Assembly (NCBI GenBank): GCA_004151065.3
Contig: NWUY0304792389.1
Span: 1-16,034 of the forward strand
Reading direction: 5' to 3'
Source of the DNA: Larix sibirica
Taxonomy: Eukaryota; Streptophyta; Pinopsida; Pinales; Pinaceae
DNA: 16,034 nt
In this document: one piece after another, positions 1-8,957 of the stretch
Layout of the letters: each line of letters begins with the position of its first letter
How positions within the stretch are numbered: the first letter of the stretch is position 1
Notes under the pieces: model-generated
What the model saw: only the letters and a program-made list of their open reading frames with translations
The model's database searches: none
What the model was told of the DNA's origin: nothing
Position numbers and translations under genes: made by a program

Positions 1-16
1 GGTTTATGTTTTAAGT

Positions 17-84
17 TTTTATTTTATAAACGAACATCTATTTTTTAATTACTTTTCATAATATTTTATTTTATGAACCAACAT
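17..84. repeat. Short AT-rich imperfect direct repeat
   Basis: Two copies of about 20 bases, at about 17-36 and 64-84, share the pattern ttttattttat(a/g)aac(g/c)aacat with few mismatches. They are about 45 bases apart in an AT-rich stretch. Nothing around them suggests a function, and chance similarity in low-complexity sequence is quite possible. Confidence 0.35.
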
Positions 85-359
85 GAACTCAAAATAATGC
101 TAAATCAACTAGTGTAATTGCTTCTGCTATTTTGACTTCTTTGGTTGCAATGAACTTGTGCACATTGAGGCCTTAGCGCCCTTACGCTTATTACAGAGTG
201 TCAGTCTCCTCTTTCTTTAGTCATACAATTAGTGAAGGAAACTATTTCGAGGTTTTGATCAGTGTCTAGGCTTTAGTGGTTGGAAAGGGTGTTGGAGCTT
301 TATTTGCTGTGATCAACTAAGCTTGGCATCCTTCACAAATATATATTGGTTTAGGGACC

Positions 360-625
360 GTTGGTAGATTGTATCACAATCGCCCTTGTATGGGTTGTTG
401 AAAATAACCACACACATCCAAAGGTAAAATGTCAAGCTTTGCTTTGTTGATGTAATCGGTTGAGATGGCAAACTCGACTGCAGTACTAAAAACTATGGTC
501 ACATGCTTCTTCTTGATTTGGATCTTAATGGAGAAAAGGTTTTGAGTCTTTGTGCAATTTAGTCATAGGACTATCATCAAGGAAATGACTTTTGTTGCAG
601 AGTCAAGTACTGCAATTTCTCTCTC
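360..625 (-). pseudogene. Gypsy-type aspartic protease remnant
   Basis: One minus-strand frame reads AVLDSATKVISL around 590-620, where plant Gypsy proteases have an LDSGATxNFI-type active site. The catalytic aspartate is kept but the glycine of D-S-G is alanine (D-S-A at 596-604). The same frame continues through IKKKHVTIVFSTAVEF and DYINKAKLDILPLDV to VVIFNNPY (about 389-440). That spacing fits the C-terminal part of such proteases, which typically end in a D/V-V-I-L-G-x-x-W/Y-like strand. One in-frame stop (TGA, about 565-570) interrupts it, so no active enzyme is expected. The protease would have processed the Gag-Pol polyprotein in virus-like particles. Confidence 0.72.
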
Positions 626-674
626 CCTGTGGTATCATGGTGGATTTCTGGTGCTTCTACTAATTCAGTGCTCA

Positions 675-1460
675 GCAATTGTCTTTCACAAGTCGTCTAT
701 GCTTGTAGTAATTGTAGAATGGGACATTCTTCTTTTTTGGTGTACTGTGTCCTCCTTTTGGTGATTTGTAGTTGGCCTTTGCTACACGGTCCTGTTGAAT
801 GGCTTCTTTGTGATGCCATCTTTTGCAACAGTCTTCTTTCTTTGGTTGGAATCGATGCCAATATCATTATTAGGCGTATTCTTCATCATTGTCAACCTGG
901 CTTTATGATGTGTTGTGTAGAGTGCGGATGTTGAACATCTTGACTTCCTCTTGAATTGGTGTGATGAATACATCATTGAGCTTCGTTAACTATTTTGCTG
1001 CATTTTTGATCACCCTGAGTCGAATTGTGTAGTGGTTGAACTCCTGGATATAGGCATCTATTGTCTGAATGGACTTTTATTGTAGGTATTGCCACTGGTT
1101 GTTGTTCCTTCCAATTGTTGATGCGATAAAACTTGTCCTTCACAAAACTTTGAAATCATTCTATGACAAGACTTAGGCAGCTCTGAGTGTCTGTCTGTGG
1201 CTGCGCTCACACAAGTTCTCCTACCATAGCAAAGCTTCTCCATGCATGCATAGCTTTCTGAAGGCAACATTGTTGCTATCTATGAAGTCACAGGGCATTA
1301 ATTTGACGGTTATAGGGCAGCATCACTGTCCACTTTGAGAGAGGAACCCAGATTCATCGATGAACTTCTTCCTCCACCACTCAATTTTAGGTTTGGATTG
1401 CTTCTAGAGGGCTTTGGTGGATAGCCATCTGCAGTACTGCAACAGAGGCTGTTAAAAATC
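675..1460 (-). pseudogene. Gypsy-type gag remnant
   Basis: On the minus strand, 1038-1052 encodes YIQEF, and the same frame continues NHYTIRLRVIKNAAK, a stop, then LTKLNDVFITPIQEEVKMFN (ending at 930) and IRTL. This fits the Retrotrans_gag layout of plant Ty3/Gypsy elements: an S-x-x-x-Y-x-x-E-F helix, then about 35 residues later a G-L-x-x-x-I-Q-x-x-V-x-x-x-x-P/I-x-T-L segment. Further along, 675-725 reads VPFYNYYKHRRLVKDNC, which resembles a CCHC zinc knuckle whose first cysteines have been lost. Sequence between 1075 and 1460 is probably the N-terminal half of gag but is too frameshifted to translate confidently. Gag would form the particle that packages element RNA; this copy cannot. Confidence 0.65.
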
Positions 1461-1640
1461 TAGCAGTTGAGTGATATTGGCCATTTGTCCATCCATGTTT
1501 CCAATTTTGGGAGTAATATTGGCAATTCATGCTTTGAGCAGTTCAATGCTACTTTGCGTATTATCTTTTGTTGCTTTCTTTGTTGGAGAGTGAGCTGAAG
1601 CATAAACTGTGTATAATTCCAGCGATTGACGAAACTATAA

Positions 1641-1648
1641 TGATACCA
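1641..1648 (-). other. Primer-binding-site-like motif (TGGTATCA)
   Basis: The minus strand reads TGGTATCA followed by TTATAG. TGGTATCAGAGC is the usual plant LTR-retrotransposon primer binding site, complementary to the 3' end of initiator tRNA-Met, and eight bases match here. Its position upstream of gag on the same strand supports the call. The match is short, so on its own it would be weak. Confidence 0.5.
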
Positions 1649-1699
1649 ATTTGATTCAGATGGAAGTGCACTAGCAAATTTAGTGCAGCCACAACAAGC

Positions 1700-2868
1700 A
1701 GCTGCCATACATAGTCCTTAACATACTATGGTGAGGCGATTAATAAGCTAACTCTGCCGGAAATGAATTCATATCAAATACACTTAGCATGATTACAATT
1801 TGGGCAGCCAGCTCAACTCCAGATTTTCATAAACTGAATGAAACTGTACATCAAGATATGAACAACATGATGCATTACAGCAGCAAAGAATATACCTATT
1901 ATCAACCTGTTTATGATCTGAAGATGGGGCATCTGTAATTTACTAGGGAAATACGAAACACTTCATTTCTTGCCTTCATATTTTTTAAATTACAACATTG
2001 TACAAAATTTTGGAAGAGAGAGACAAAGAGGAAGATGATCCATTGTAATTGTTGGGCTTCCATGTGTGACGATCTGCTGAGCTTTCGACCATGCCGGCAT
2101 TTCTATGCTGTTTGGGTCTTTGTGTCTATGAAAAGGTCAGCATGCTAAGGTAACACAACATGGTATTAAGCACAGATGAACTTTGAAGCCTGATCAGGTT
2201 GTAGCACCAGAACAACACAACTAGAATATTAGCGTGCGCATGACTCCATGCCGAACTTGTCCACTGCATTGTGCATCCCATGCTGTCAAGTCTCTGCAAT
2301 GCTGCACCTCTGATAAAGCAACAAAATCTGCTTGCCCATAGTTCAATGAATTTTGACAAATTCTTTGTTGAACTTCTCTTTAACACGTGATAGGACTTGG
2401 GGTGATTTCTGACTCATTTGGGGATCAACTTTGCAGTTAAGGTAGAGCATGCCATATCTTTTCATTGCCAATGACTAATATACTCCTGCACCTGTAGTAA
2501 AAAGTCACCCAATGCAACGATACTATGGTTGTGTCAATTTATTACTCTGAATGAAAGTGTGTTTTGATAGCAAGTACTATAATTAGAGAATTTATCATTT
2601 TATAGTTAAAATTAGTAACCTTTCTGATTCTTCAGTCTCAAATTTCAATATGGTGTATTTTCTGCCATGCATTTGTTGCTTTGATTTTTTAGGTTGGAAC
2701 TGCATGAAATTGCCCTCCAAGGTGTTCCTGTCTATAATCTTGAGCTTCCTTCTTTTATTAAATAAAGACCGTATGTAAGGAAAATAGTGAGACTGAGTAT
2801 TAATGTAAAGAAAAATGCATCAAGTCTGAAGCTATAAAAAGTGGGTAATTGGATCATTATATAGGTAT
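1700..2868 (+). other. Non-coding stretch, probable intron of the ligase gene
   Basis: No reading frame here resembles a known protein on either strand, and the frames that exist are short and low in complexity. The left end should contain the LTR of the Gypsy remnant, whose right boundary I could not place. The ligase exon begins directly after a good splice acceptor at 2892-2893 and its family has an N-terminal region encoded before this point, so the stretch is best read as intron. I looked for an exon encoding the conserved N-terminal S-K-W-R-K-A-K-type motif seen in relatives and did not find one. Confidence 0.55.
2833..2839 (+). promoter_or_regulatory. TATA-like box just upstream of the splice acceptor
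   Basis: The sequence ctataaaaag is a close match to a plant TATA box. Initiation about 30 bases downstream would give a transcript starting near 2865 with an in-frame ATG at 2885, producing a short-form protein that begins just before the RING finger. A TGA at 2870-2872 closes the frame upstream, so that ATG would be the first in-frame start. TATA-like words are frequent in AT-rich introns, so this may well be a decoy. Confidence 0.25.
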
Positions 2869-2893
2869 CTGATGTTTGTGTGTTATGTTACAG
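2869..2893 (+). promoter_or_regulatory. 3' splice site: branch-point-like motif, T-rich tract and acceptor AG
   Basis: ctgat (2869-2873) matches the loose plant branch-point consensus, with the adenosine at 2872, 21 bases before the acceptor. It is followed by a T-rich tract and ttacag ending at 2893. Splicing here puts AGC at 2894 as the first exonic codon in the frame that then stays open for 731 codons. An in-frame stop at 2870-2872 shows the coding frame does not extend further upstream. Relatives have coding sequence before the RING, so a spliced upstream exon is expected. Confidence 0.7.
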
Positions 2894-5089
2894 AGCACTT
2901 GTGCTATATGCCTTGAGGCAATAAAACCAGGTCAAGGGCATGCCTTATTCACAGCAGAGTGTTCTCACACTTTCCATTTTCCTTGCATTGCGTCTAATGT
3001 GAGGCATGGGAATCTTGTATGCCCAGTTTGCCGTGCTAAATGGAATGAAGTTCCCTTGCTTGGTCCTCCAGCACCGCAGGTGTCACCTGTTAAAGCACGG
3101 AGATTAAATTCTTCAAATTGGTCACAGGAAACTGGCTGGGCAACAGAATTACCCCGTTTGCAGACTTCTCGCCACCCTCGCCATGAATTTGTACCACATT
3201 CCTCTACTCGAGAACCAAGCATGTTTGATGATGATGAGCCCTTAGTACTTCCTCGAGCAGATCCTCATGAAATTAGACAAAATAAATCACATGGGCATGG
3301 CAATAATACATTCAATGTATATGAAGGAAACAGTGGTGGTGCAAATTCTAATGGTATAAGTAAGCACGAAGACAGTGCAAGTCTGCAATCTCCAACAGAA
3401 GCTCAGGGATCTGTAGGAAGGAAAGACGATTCTAAAGTACTGTATTTAGAATTATTTCCTGAGGTAGCTGCAATTCCGCAGTCAGAGTTTCGTGACAAAT
3501 TTACCGTGCTGGTTCATCTCAAAGCCCCGTCTTCTAATGCCTTCCAACAACATAATGAACATGTTGATGGTTTTCAGAACACCAATGCTCGAGAAGATGA
3601 GTTAGGTGCTCATAACTGTACTTATTCAGAGAACATAATAAGGAGCCCGGTGTGGGCGCCCCATTCAATCAGTGACCGAGCACCCATAGATCTTGTGACT
3701 GTTCTTGATGTGAGTGGGAGTATGGAAGGTACCAAATTAGCACTATTAAAGCGTGCAATGGGCTTTGTGATTAGGAATCTTAGCCCCACAGATCGTCTTT
3801 CAGTTGTTGTGTTCTCTTCCACTGCTAGGCGATTGTTTCCTCTTCGCTGCATGGTTGAGGAAGGCCGTCAGCAAGCATTGCAAGCAGTGGATTTGCTTGC
3901 ATCAAGTGGTGGAACCAACATTAGTGAGGGTTTGAGAAAGGGTGCTAAAGTGCTGGAAGATCGACGTGTGCGCAACCCAGTATCTAGCATCATGTTACTG
4001 TCTGATGGACAGGACACTTACAACCTTACAAATAGATGGGCAGCAATAAGCATGAACTCCAGAACAGCTTTGGATTACCATTGCATGTTGCCAGGTTCAA
4101 TAAGGCATGCCTCACAGAATGGGCTTGCTCAGATCCCTGTACATACATTTGGATTTGGGTCAGATCATGATGCTGCAACTATGCATTCCATAGCAGAGGC
4201 TTCTGGAGGCACTTTTTCTTTCATAGAGACAGAGAATGTCATTCAAGATGCTTTTGCACAGTGTATTGGTGGCTTACTTAGTGTGATAATTCAGGATGTA
4301 CAAGTGGAGATCACCTCTTCAAACTCAGAAGTGAAACTGATTGCTATTCAAGCAGGTAGCTATGCAAACAACATTATCGATGGAGGTCAACAAGGATCTG
4401 TAAAGATAGGAGACTTGTATGCAGAAGAGGAGAGGGACTTCCTGGTTGAACTTAAGTTGCCAGCTGTTTTGAGCTCTATTAACACTAGCGGCTGTGATGA
4501 CATGAAGGTGGTGACTGTAAATTGCACCTACAGGGATCCTGTTTTGCAACAAGCAATTCAAACGATGGTAAGTGAGCTTTATATTAAACGTCCAGAAGCA
4601 ATTAATAGTGAGCAACAGACTGTCTGTCTTGAGGTTGACCGGCAAAGAAACCGTCTCTGCACTGCAAATTCCATTGCCGAGGCCAGAGCATTTGCAGATA
4701 GGGGTGATTTATCAAGAGCACAATTAATTTTAGGCACAAGGAGAGCTGCTGTGCAAGGATCTCCTGCAGCTCAGGCAGGAGACCAACTTTGCAGAGTGCT
4801 CGAGTCTGAGTTAACAGAGATGCAAGAGAGAATGGCAAATATGCAGTTATATGAGAACTCAGGGCGTGCATATGTTCTGTCAGCACATAGTTCTCACTCT
4901 CAACAGAGAGCTACGACACGTGGATACTCTGAAGATAGCTTCAGCACAGGTTGTGACTACAAGACATCCAAAATGGTAGACATGCTGTTGCGTTCTCAGA
5001 CAATGTGCCCTAGACCTCAAGCTACAGTGTCAAGGACACTGCTCCCTTCAAGGTCTTTTCCATTGCCAGAAGCAAGGTCCTCTCATTAA
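2894..5089 (+). CDS. RING-H2 / vWA-domain E3 ubiquitin ligase, WAV3-related (3' exon; 5' end missing)
   Basis: The exon gives 731 residues and ends at a TAA (5087-5089). Residue numbers here count from a TTG at 2876, which is not a credible start. A RING-H2 finger (C3H2C3) has ligands C9, C12, C29, H31, H34, C37, C49 and C52, followed by the W of C-R-A-K-W. An acidic, Ser/Asn/His-rich linker (about 60-190) precedes a short beta-like segment (KFTVLVHLKAP). The vWA domain spans about 272-460 with a complete metal-binding MIDAS: D278-x-S280-x-S282, T347 and D377. A C-terminal region follows, with an A-x-A-x-A-D-R-G-D-L-type helix near 599 and the family tail YVLSAHSSHSQQRA plus KMVDMLLRSQ. Proteins of this architecture are plant E3 ligases; Arabidopsis WAV3 and its homologues act in root gravitropism and auxin-dependent growth. 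From memory the RING wording (CIASNVRHGN-VCPVCRAKW) is closer to the sister clade that includes AT2G38970 and AT3G54780 than to WAV3 itself, so I give no symbol. The RING and vWA look intact. The first exon, expected to encode about 60-100 residues, is not visible. Confidence 0.93.
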   Translation, partial: STCAICLEAIKPGQGHALFTAECSHTFHFPCIASNVRHGNLVCPVCRAKWNEVPLLGPPAPQVSPVKARRLNSSNWSQETGWATELPRLQTSRHPRHEFVPHSSTREPSMFDDDEPLVLPRADPHEIRQNKSHGHGNNTFNVYEGNSGGANSNGISKHEDSASLQSPTEAQGSVGRKDDSKVLYLELFPEVAAIPQSEFRDKFTVLVHLKAPSSNAFQQHNEHVDGFQNTNAREDELGAHNCTYSENIIRSPVWAPHSISDRAPIDLVTVLDVSGSMEGTKLALLKRAMGFVIRNLSPTDRLSVVVFSSTARRLFPLRCMVEEGRQQALQAVDLLASSGGTNISEGLRKGAKVLEDRRVRNPVSSIMLLSDGQDTYNLTNRWAAISMNSRTALDYHCMLPGSIRHASQNGLAQIPVHTFGFGSDHDAATMHSIAEASGGTFSFIETENVIQDAFAQCIGGLLSVIIQDVQVEITSSNSEVKLIAIQAGSYANNIIDGGQQGSVKIGDLYAEEERDFLVELKLPAVLSSINTSGCDDMKVVTVNCTYRDPVLQQAIQTMVSELYIKRPEAINSEQQTVCLEVDRQRNRLCTANSIAEARAFADRGDLSRAQLILGTRRAAVQGSPAAQAGDQLCRVLESELTEMQERMANMQLYENSGRAYVLSAHSSHSQQRATTRGYSEDSFSTGCDYKTSKMVDMLLRSQTMCPRPQATVSRTLLPSRSFPLPEARSSH

Positions 5090-5520
5090 GAAAGTATCAC
5101 TTGACCGCAACTTCCTGAAGGGAGGAAACTGTGTGAAGAGCTCAGAGTTCTTAGGGCAATACAAATAAAGCTGCCTTTTGATTTTACTGCTACTGCTAAG
5201 CCAGTTCTAGCACTTATGGATATGTACTTATGAATCACTGGTTCTTTCTTTCTATCTGTGAGCAAAACCAGCCTGTATAGACCATATTTGTTATTTGGGA
5301 TGATGCCTTCTAATCCTGAGGAAATAAGTGCAGATTATTTTTTAGATATTTTTGATGAAGCAAATCATTTATAGGTTTGGTTCTTTGGTTTGCCCTTTTA
5401 TTAAGTATGATACTTTTGGATCTTAATATTATCAGCTTCTGTATTCTCTGGATTTGTGAATAGAAATTGTATCCTGTTCGATGAAAGGAGACGAAGGCTT
5501 TAAGGTTGTTGTGAGTCAAT
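5090..5520 (+). other. Probable 3' UTR and downstream flank of the ligase gene
   Basis: After the stop, the sequence becomes T-rich with no continuing frame, as expected for a plant 3' UTR. An AATAAA hexamer lies at 5164-5169, only about 75 bases past the stop, and a near-match (gaaataag) lies near 5320. Plant polyadenylation signals are loose, so the real cleavage site could be anywhere to about 5.5 kb. Nothing else is recognisable here. Confidence 0.5.
5164..5169 (+). terminator. Candidate polyadenylation signal AATAAA
   Basis: An exact AATAAA lies about 75 bases after the ligase stop codon, followed by T-rich sequence. It could direct a short 3' UTR. Plant genes often use other signals, so usage is unproven. 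Confidence 0.3.
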
Positions 5521-5854
5521 TGAATTCCTTAAATGAAGTCCAAAGGCTAGCACTGGCTTCATATAATGATCTTGTGCACTAACAAAATTCCTGTCAGATT
5601 GAAACCTGATATTATGATTTAAAATTAACATCTGTCAGAAGCTTTTGTTCCTCAGATCTACTGTATCAAATAATTATGTCTCTACCCTGATGTTATACAG
5701 TTGCACTTGCATTTCAGTTGGGCGATTCACATCTTTCTTGCGGAAATAAGCTTTAGTTTATATGTTGCACAGATGACATGGTGTCGGCTTCTTCAGAAGT
5801 TTGGTACTTCGGCCAGTTTGTAGAGCAGAAAGTAGACAATTGAAACTACAATAT

Positions 5855-6050
5855 TGTTGGAATAGATTGAAAGTCTGAACTATTATCTACCCTCACAATA
5901 AATAGTCCCTAATAGGTTCAGTAAAAATTCTAATACCTTGATAAGACATTATCGTCTATAGGATTGTATTAGACTAATCTCCTTGTAGTTGAGAGCTTTA
6001 TAACTATTCGTAGGAGGCATCTCTTTATTTCTTTAGTTTTGGACTGTACG
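5855..6050 (+). mobile_element. LTR-like stretch (possible solo or truncated copia LTR)
   Basis: The stretch opens with tgttggaata, the common start of plant copia LTRs. It later carries gactaatctccttgtagttgagagc, then a TATA-like ctttataacta near 6000 and a ctctttatttctttag tract. This order and wording resemble plant copia LTRs read on the plus strand. I could not find a matching CA end, a target-site duplication, a primer binding site or a second LTR, so the right boundary is arbitrary and the call is tentative. Confidence 0.3.
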
Positions 6051-7210
6051 GAGCCTGCTGCAGGTGGACATGTCTCATGCATATGCCCATGCAGTAAATT
6101 CAATGGGCTCTACATTGAAATTTGTTTTTCTCTGAGACGATGGCTTAAAATCATTTTACATGGTTAAACTCCTGCCCTCTTATCTTCACCTACAACCTTG
6201 CCAGTGCTCCATGAAATATACTCTCAGGTCACATAGGAGATTACATGTGAGGGCCCTTGAATTGTAAGCAAATGCAGACTTTGCAATCCGCAAGAGGTTA
6301 AGATAGTGTGATCCATTGAAGGAGCAGGGGGCAGAATCTCCTACATCCATATATGATGTGGATACAATGATACTGGGCATGGTATATCTGTTATCATGCA
6401 TAGGGCAGAACCAGTCTGTTGATAACACGACAGAAGAAACAACTATTGTTCACAGATTTTGACCTAGTTATAAAAGTCCTGTTGTAATATCGATGGCTAG
6501 AATTGAGTTTGTCTCATTCAGGTGTTGCTGATAGTTTTTTTTTTGGTGTACTTGGTGGTTCATACTTGTTTGGTCAGACATTTTATAGACAGGGCTGTAC
6601 ATAATAAACTGGTTTTTATGCCTTGACATGGTTAATTCCTAATTATAGTTGGCAGTGGAATGTAGACCCTCGTTGGTCCTTATTTTTGTTTTTGTTATAA
6701 TGTAAGACATCTACTACCATAGTTTTTTGTTGTTTGTATATTTTCAACATATAAAACAACAGGAGAGGATTTTGAAATCTTTACTTTTTGTCAATGATGA
6801 TGACAATTTCAAACAAGCCAACTGTGTTCAGAACATTTCTGTTCACCAAATGCTATATTTTCTGATTTTTTCCTTGAATTACAGTTACATTAAACAGAGG
6901 TTGGTGTCAGAACATCCAACTAAGAATTAATTTGAGATGAAAGTTGACTGCCAGACTCAACATCTGAACGTGCAGTTGAAGATCAAACTGTGAAACCAAT
7001 GGGGTAGAAGAACCTTAAAATGTAGACTTCATAGCACAAATACCACTGTGCCAAGAGTCATTGATGTGGTATGGAAAATTGTTATTAGATTGATACTAGT
7101 TGTGAAGAACATATATGTTAGAAATTAATGTTATCCACATATTTAAATCCATTGCTGTCAACATATGATCAAACCATGGTTAATGGGATTGATAATTACA
7201 GACATGCTAC
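6051..7210. other. Intergenic sequence, no gene recognised
   Basis: Only short, stop-rich frames occur on both strands, and none resembles a protein I know. A T-run lies at about 6534-6546. I saw no tRNA, hairpin or repeat of note. Confidence 0.5.
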
Positions 7211-7644
7211 ATTGAACCAAAACAGTGCACTTGGTAGTTCTCCCAGTGATGAGTAGAATACACATGGCATTTGAAGATTCAATACTCATTTTGCCAAAGC
7301 AATGCCAGCACTAAGACAAGACAATTTTCTATTCGTTTTGCTTTCATGTAGATAGAACTATTGCCAAGGGCTGGTTTGCTAGATTCAAAATCATGCCGAA
7401 GGCTTTGGATAATTGTATCACCTTGGGGTGTTTTGATGCCACTGAACCAAGACAGTGCATTTGGTATTCTTCCAAAGTAAAATACATATGGTATTTGAAG
7501 ATTCAATCATTTAGCCAATAGCAATACCAGCACTAAGGGAGCTGAAAACTTTCTCTTTCTTGCCTTTGTATAAAAAACTTTTGTTGAGGGATGGTCACAC
7601 AAAAGGCTTTGGATGATTGCATTGCCATGGAATGTTTTGATGCC
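7211..7644. repeat. Diverged tandem duplication, two units of about 230 and 204 bp
   Basis: Unit 1 (7211-7440) and unit 2 (7441-7644) both begin with a(t/c)tgaaccaa(a/g)acagtgca. Both share g-g-(c/t)-atttgaagattcaat in the middle, then agca(a/g)tgccag- or agcaataccag-cactaag. Both finish with aaggctttggat(a/g)attg and gttttgatgcc. The units differ by substitutions and several small deletions. They abut exactly, so this is an old tandem duplication. No coding frame is conserved between them, and what the unit derives from is unknown. Confidence 0.8.
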
Positions 7645-8860
7645 GCCACCTATGAATAGTTTGAATCTCTAAAAGAATCAACTGGCAATATTCTTCAGGC
7701 AAATTGCTTTATAGAGCTAGAGGAAGAGATAAGTGGATTGCTGATGAACTCTCAGATTGCTACACTTTAAATTATTTAGCTGTATATAGGTTTACAAGGA
7801 ATGTTAAAAGAATTGCATCCTTCAAATTTGTTAATCCAAGAGCCCAAGCACCATAAAATTGAACTGACGAGGTTTGGAACATTCTAATGGAGGCAATCAT
7901 ACAGTGGATACTGTGATCAGTTGTATTTGTACTTCTCCATACACCATTATAATTGGCACTCCAGTATATTAGTTGCTTAGGTCAGTCTACAGGACTACAA
8001 TTTGGTAATGCCTTTTGGAGGTTATGTATCATTTTGCTTTGCAACTCTAGTTAATAGAGAATTTTCAGCGATGAAAAAAGAATGAAAAAAGGATAAAAAA
8101 ATGAGAGTTTAGTACTGATTTTGACAATTTCAATATAAGCAGATTACTAATGTTTAGGTTGCTGGAATTTCATGAAAGAAAATCTGTTTTTGAAAAATAA
8201 AATATTCATTTGTGCTGTTCTTAACACTAATTATGGCAGTGTTAAAACTTATTATAATGCATCAAACTACCTGATGGAAAGGACATTACAAATGATGAAG
8301 CTAACATTGCGGGTTGGCAAAACCCTGATATGGAAAAAGTGGTGTTGTTCAAGCAGGGATAAATGGCATAAATCCTTGGTAGGATTGTGGGAACTTTACC
8401 AGTCGAAGAATTAAAGGTTTGAGACCAGAGTACAGTTATGGAACCACATACAAGAGCTCAGTTGGTGTGTATCTAAGGAAGTTTAAGGCCATGCTGATCG
8501 AGTTGTTGCTAATGCATTCTGACAATTGACTCTTCTCATTATGGTTGTTTAATAAAACAAGATGAAGAATATTATGATGCAAGGATTTGGGTTTCTTTAC
8601 TACATCGAGAGGTGTTTTCTACGACCCGTGTGGGTGAGACATGTCACATCTGTAATGCATGTCGGCTCAAAAATGTGAGTATAAAACAAAATATAATTTA
8701 GATTCAAAATTAAAATAAGAAAAGAAAGATATATATTAAATTTGGAAACATAAATACAATTAAAAAATAGATCCATATTCAATTCTACAGCCCAATATTA
8801 AAGAGATTTTAATCTGTTCCCATGTGTCGGGCCAATGTAATAATTTACAAAACTAAAAAT
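7645..8860. other. Intergenic sequence, no gene recognised
   Basis: A plus-strand frame of 80 codons (8172-8414) resembles no family I recognise. Neighbouring frames show loosely protein-like text, for instance around 8420-8510, but with stops. An A-rich segment covers about 8040-8100 and 8690-8770. Nothing here supports a functional gene. Confidence 0.5.
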
Positions 8861-8863
8861 AAA

Positions 8864-8890
8864 GTAATAATAACAGTAATAATAATAATG
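8864..8890. repeat. AAT-type microsatellite
   Basis: An interrupted run of taa/aat trinucleotides (gtaataataacagtaataataataatg), about eight units long with one cag interruption. It is a simple-sequence repeat likely to vary in length between individuals. Confidence 0.7.
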
Positions 8891-8919
8891 CTCGAATCTC
8901 ATTGGTACTTATCTTTATC

Positions 8920-8957
8920 GTTTGTAGACAATGAGTTTGTAGACAATGAATTTGTAT
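8920..8957. repeat. 15-bp tandem repeat, two full copies plus a partial
   Basis: gtttgtagacaatga occurs exactly twice back to back (8920-8934 and 8935-8949), followed by a partial third copy, atttgtatg. It is probably a replication-slippage product; there is no sign of function. Confidence 0.75.

Larger units (their letters stand above)
360..1690 (-). mobile_element. Decayed Ty3/Gypsy LTR retrotransposon fragment (PBS, gag, protease)
   Basis: Read on the minus strand, the order is a tRNA-Met-type primer-binding-site-like motif (1641-1648), a gag-like protein with a C-terminal knuckle-like remnant, and an aspartic-protease-like domain. This is the 5' internal order of LTR retrotransposons, and the gag and protease wording resembles plant Ty3/Gypsy elements. 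All frames are broken by stops or shifts, so the copy is dead. The reverse transcriptase would lie to the left of the window, and the 5' LTR should begin near 1650 and run rightward on the plus strand. I could not define the LTR's outer end. The element is antisense to the downstream ligase gene and probably sits in its first intron. Assignment rests on remembered family motifs, not an alignment. Confidence 0.72.

Noticed and set aside
629-934. Plus-strand 101-codon frame with WISGAST and a C-x2-C-x3-H-like run, suggesting a plus-strand gag-protease
   Set aside because: The order (protease before knuckle) is wrong, the catalytic aspartate is absent, and the minus strand gives a coherent gag then protease order over the same bases.
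2692-2720. Possible small internal exon between ttttttag and a following gt
   Set aside because: The encoded residues do not resemble the part of the ligase expected before the RING, and nothing else supports the exon.
2876-2893. Start of the ligase protein at the TTG at 2876
   Set aside because: TTG is not a credible plant start here, and a strong splice acceptor ends at 2893. A true start upstream of the window is more likely.
8172-8414. 80-codon plus-strand frame as a small gene
   Set aside because: There is no recognisable domain, no promoter context, and its length is within chance for AT-rich DNA.
8618-8833. Terminal inverted repeat pair (acgacccgtgtggg and cccatgtgtcgggc) framing an AT-rich segment, as a MITE
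   Set aside because: The arms pair only partly, with shifts needed, and no target-site duplication was found.
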